6,503 nt of DNA from Clostridia bacterium (GTDB lineage Bacteria > Bacillota_A > Clostridia > Christensenellales > Aristaeellaceae): positions 1 through 6,503 of the forward strand of contig WRHG01000103.1 in the NCBI GenBank assembly GCA_009783365.1, written 5' to 3'. Under the pieces are notes generated by a model. The model worked only from the letters and a program-made list of their open reading frames with translations, did no database searches and was not told the DNA's origin. Position numbers and translations under genes: made by a program. This document shows, one piece after another, positions 6,428 through 6,503 of the stretch. The number at the start of each line of letters is the position of its first letter. The stretch's first letter is position 1.

Positions 6428-6456
6428 ATTATAGTGCCAAGCCCTGTCATTGTCAA
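6428..6456 (-). promoter_or_regulatory. Consensus sigma-A/sigma-70 promoter of the operon
   Basis: Read on the minus strand, a perfect -35 hexamer TTGACA (6451-6456) is followed by a 17-base spacer and a perfect -10 hexamer TATAAT (6428-6433). The predicted start of transcription is near 6421, giving a leader of about 70 bases before the aldolase start at 6350. It is the only strong promoter I found, and it lies upstream of the first gene, so it probably drives all six genes. A full-consensus promoter would be strong if unregulated. The inverted repeats that begin at about +1 therefore suggest control by a repressor (inference). Confidence 0.9.
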
Positions 6457-6467
6457 TGTGGAATCCC

Positions 6468-6490
6468 GCAAAAAACATCCGAATTTTTGC
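6468..6490. repeat. AT-rich inverted repeat upstream of the -35 box
   Basis: The arms GCAAAAA (6468-6474) and TTTTTGC (6484-6490) are perfect 7-base inverted copies around 9 bases. They lie about 47 to 69 bases upstream of the predicted transcription start. A and T tracts at this place could act as an UP-like element or bind an activator. On the minus strand the element could also be the remains of a weak terminator for a gene outside the window. The evidence is only position and symmetry. Confidence 0.25.
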
Positions 6491-6503
6491 TTGCATTTAT
6501 GAA

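Overview
The window holds a single six-gene operon, entirely on the minus strand and read from right (6350) to left (207). It starts from a textbook sigma-A-type promoter at 6428-6456. The cell is probably a Gram-positive, Firmicutes/Clostridia-like bacterium. The grounds are AGGAGG-type ribosome binding sites in front of several genes, the consensus TTGACA-17-TATAAT promoter, an AT-rich leader, and MtnK/MtnA sequences of the bacillus/clostridium type. The taxon is inferred from these features, not proven.

Layout in transcription order: (1) promoter and AT-rich leader with inverted repeats, 6351-6503; (2) class II (zinc) sugar-phosphate aldolase with an unusual C-terminal extension, 5499-6350; (3) FAD/NAD pyridine-nucleotide-disulfide oxidoreductase of the CoA-disulfide reductase / NADH oxidase / persulfide reductase family, 4142-5473; (4, 5) two subunits of a family I (glutaconate type) CoA-transferase-like enzyme, 3296-4090 and 2578-3294, with one base between them; (6) mtnK, 5-methylthioribose kinase, 1326-2543; (7) mtnA, 5-methylthioribose-1-phosphate isomerase, 207-1304. 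The last 206 bases hold no gene I can support and no convincing terminator.

How the genes fit together: MtnK, MtnA and a class II aldolase are the three steps of the route known as the DHAP shunt, or 5-deoxyribose salvage. MtnK phosphorylates 5-methylthioribose or 5-deoxyribose at C1. MtnA isomerises the product to the ribulose 1-phosphate. The aldolase cleaves that to dihydroxyacetone phosphate plus methylthioacetaldehyde or acetaldehyde. The usual methionine-salvage genes after MtnA (mtnB, mtnW/X or mtnC, mtnD) are absent here, and the aldolase carries FucA-like catalytic residues rather than looking like an MtnB dehydratase.

The unexpected part is the middle of the operon. A CoA-disulfide/persulfide-reductase-like flavoenzyme and a CoA-transferase-like pair sit between the aldolase and the kinase. 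The beta-like subunit appears to lack the catalytic glutamate of family I CoA-transferases. This suggests an extended pathway that handles the aldehyde, thiol or acyl product of the shunt, possibly through a CoA thioester. I know of no description of that pathway, and its chemistry cannot be read from sequence alone.
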